From NCBI GenBank assembly GCA_004347925.1, contig QNVD01000237.1, positions 3,247 through 8,470 of the forward strand: a stretch of DNA of 5,224 nt, read 5' to 3'. The translations under genes were made by a program, and so were the position numbers. The notes under the pieces are model-generated. The model was not told the DNA's origin and ran no database searches. It worked only from the letters and a program-made list of their open reading frames with translations. The DNA is from Hadesarchaea archaeon (GTDB taxonomy: Archaea; Hadarchaeota; Hadarchaeia; Hadarchaeales; WYZ-LMO6). Positions 4,997 through 5,224 of this stretch are shown in pieces. Every line of letters starts with the position of its first letter. Position 1 is the stretch's first letter.

Positions 4997-5224
4997 ACCA
5001 CCCTGGCCTCCTCTATCAGGAGGTAGCCGCTGTTTTTCCTCCATATCTTCCTGGCCCTCACCACCTCCACCCTGCGGGGGGAGAAGGGGGAGGAGAGGAC
5101 GAAGGTCTCGTACTCCCCTCCCTCCCCCACCGGATCGAAGCCGTACCTCCTCCCCCTCTCCAGCAGCTCCTCCACCGCCCCCTCATCCAGCCTCCTCCCC
5201 AGCCACTCCTCCCCCAGCCCCTCC
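4993..5224 (-). CDS. dph6: Diphthine--ammonia ligase (Dph6 family), C-terminal end only
   Basis: Only the last 76 residues are in the window; the frame runs open past 5224. The visible part has WLGRRLDEGAVEELLERGRR followed by YGFDPVGEGGEYETFVLSSP, the strongly conserved C-terminal signature of the ATP-PPi-type Dph6/MJ0570 family, and it ends with a short basic strand region (VEVVRARKIWRKNSGYLLIEEA). The family catalyses the ATP-dependent amidation of diphthine on elongation factor 2, the last step of diphthamide synthesis, in the cytoplasm. The catalytic ATP-binding N-terminal half is outside the window. The GTG at 5175 is internal and not the start. The TGA overlaps the deacetylase ATG (ATGA, 4996-4993), so the two genes are probably cotranscribed and translationally coupled. 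Some family members have other or unknown roles, so the reaction rests on the signature alone. Confidence 0.85.
   Translation of the reverse strand, partial: EGLGEEWLGRRLDEGAVEELLERGRRYGFDPVGEGGEYETFVLSSPFSPRRVEVVRARKIWRKNSGYLLIEEARVV

Noticed and set aside
4997..5044. Upstream ATG adding 16 residues to the deacetylase
   Set aside because: The extension overlaps dph6 codons, has no family match, and the ATGA-coupled ATG at 4996 gives the normal family N-terminus.
1..5224. CRISPR array, transposon or inverted-terminal-repeat element
   Set aside because: No regularly spaced repeats, transposase frame or paired terminal repeats were seen; the repetitive look of the GC-rich part comes from GGAGG/CCTCC-type codon runs.

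Overview
The window looks like chromosomal DNA from a thermophilic, GC-rich archaeon. The best evidence is the archaeal class I CCA-adding enzyme, the C-terminal end of an archaeal/eukaryotic-type diphthamide synthetase (Dph6), archaeal-style RHH/RelE toxin-antitoxin sequences, and very strong use of AGG for arginine and CTC/CTG for leucine. The species cannot be named from this sequence alone.

Layout. Positions 1-80 hold a tRNA-Leu(CAA) with an encoded CCA end; its first bases lie outside the window. Directly downstream is a toxin-antitoxin remnant: an intact small antitoxin gene (128-328, +), then a RelE/ParE-type toxin gene (about 315-589, +) still readable by eye but broken by about five single-base frame changes. 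Positions 590-775 hold no gene I can recognise. The rest is tightly packed and much richer in G and C: cca (776-2155, -); a 73-bp divergent intergenic region; a small universal stress protein (2229-2627, +); an ArsB/SLC13-type 12-13-helix permease (2632-3972, +) starting 4 bases after the stress gene; a histone-deacetylase-family zinc hydrolase (3974-4996, -) whose stop is one base from the permease stop; and the end of dph6 (4993-5224, -), which overlaps the deacetylase start by ATGA.

How the genes relate. cca and the tRNA belong to tRNA maturation, although this tRNA already encodes its CCA. The stress protein and permease form a likely two-gene operon in which the Usp domain, having lost most of its ATP-loop residues, may act as a partner of the transporter. 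dph6 and the deacetylase form a second likely translationally coupled pair, joining EF-2 diphthamide synthesis to a deacetylase of unknown substrate. No wholly new multi-gene system is evident. The most unusual points are the indel-only decay of the toxin beside an intact antitoxin, the degenerate Usp-permease pair, and the dph6-deacetylase coupling.
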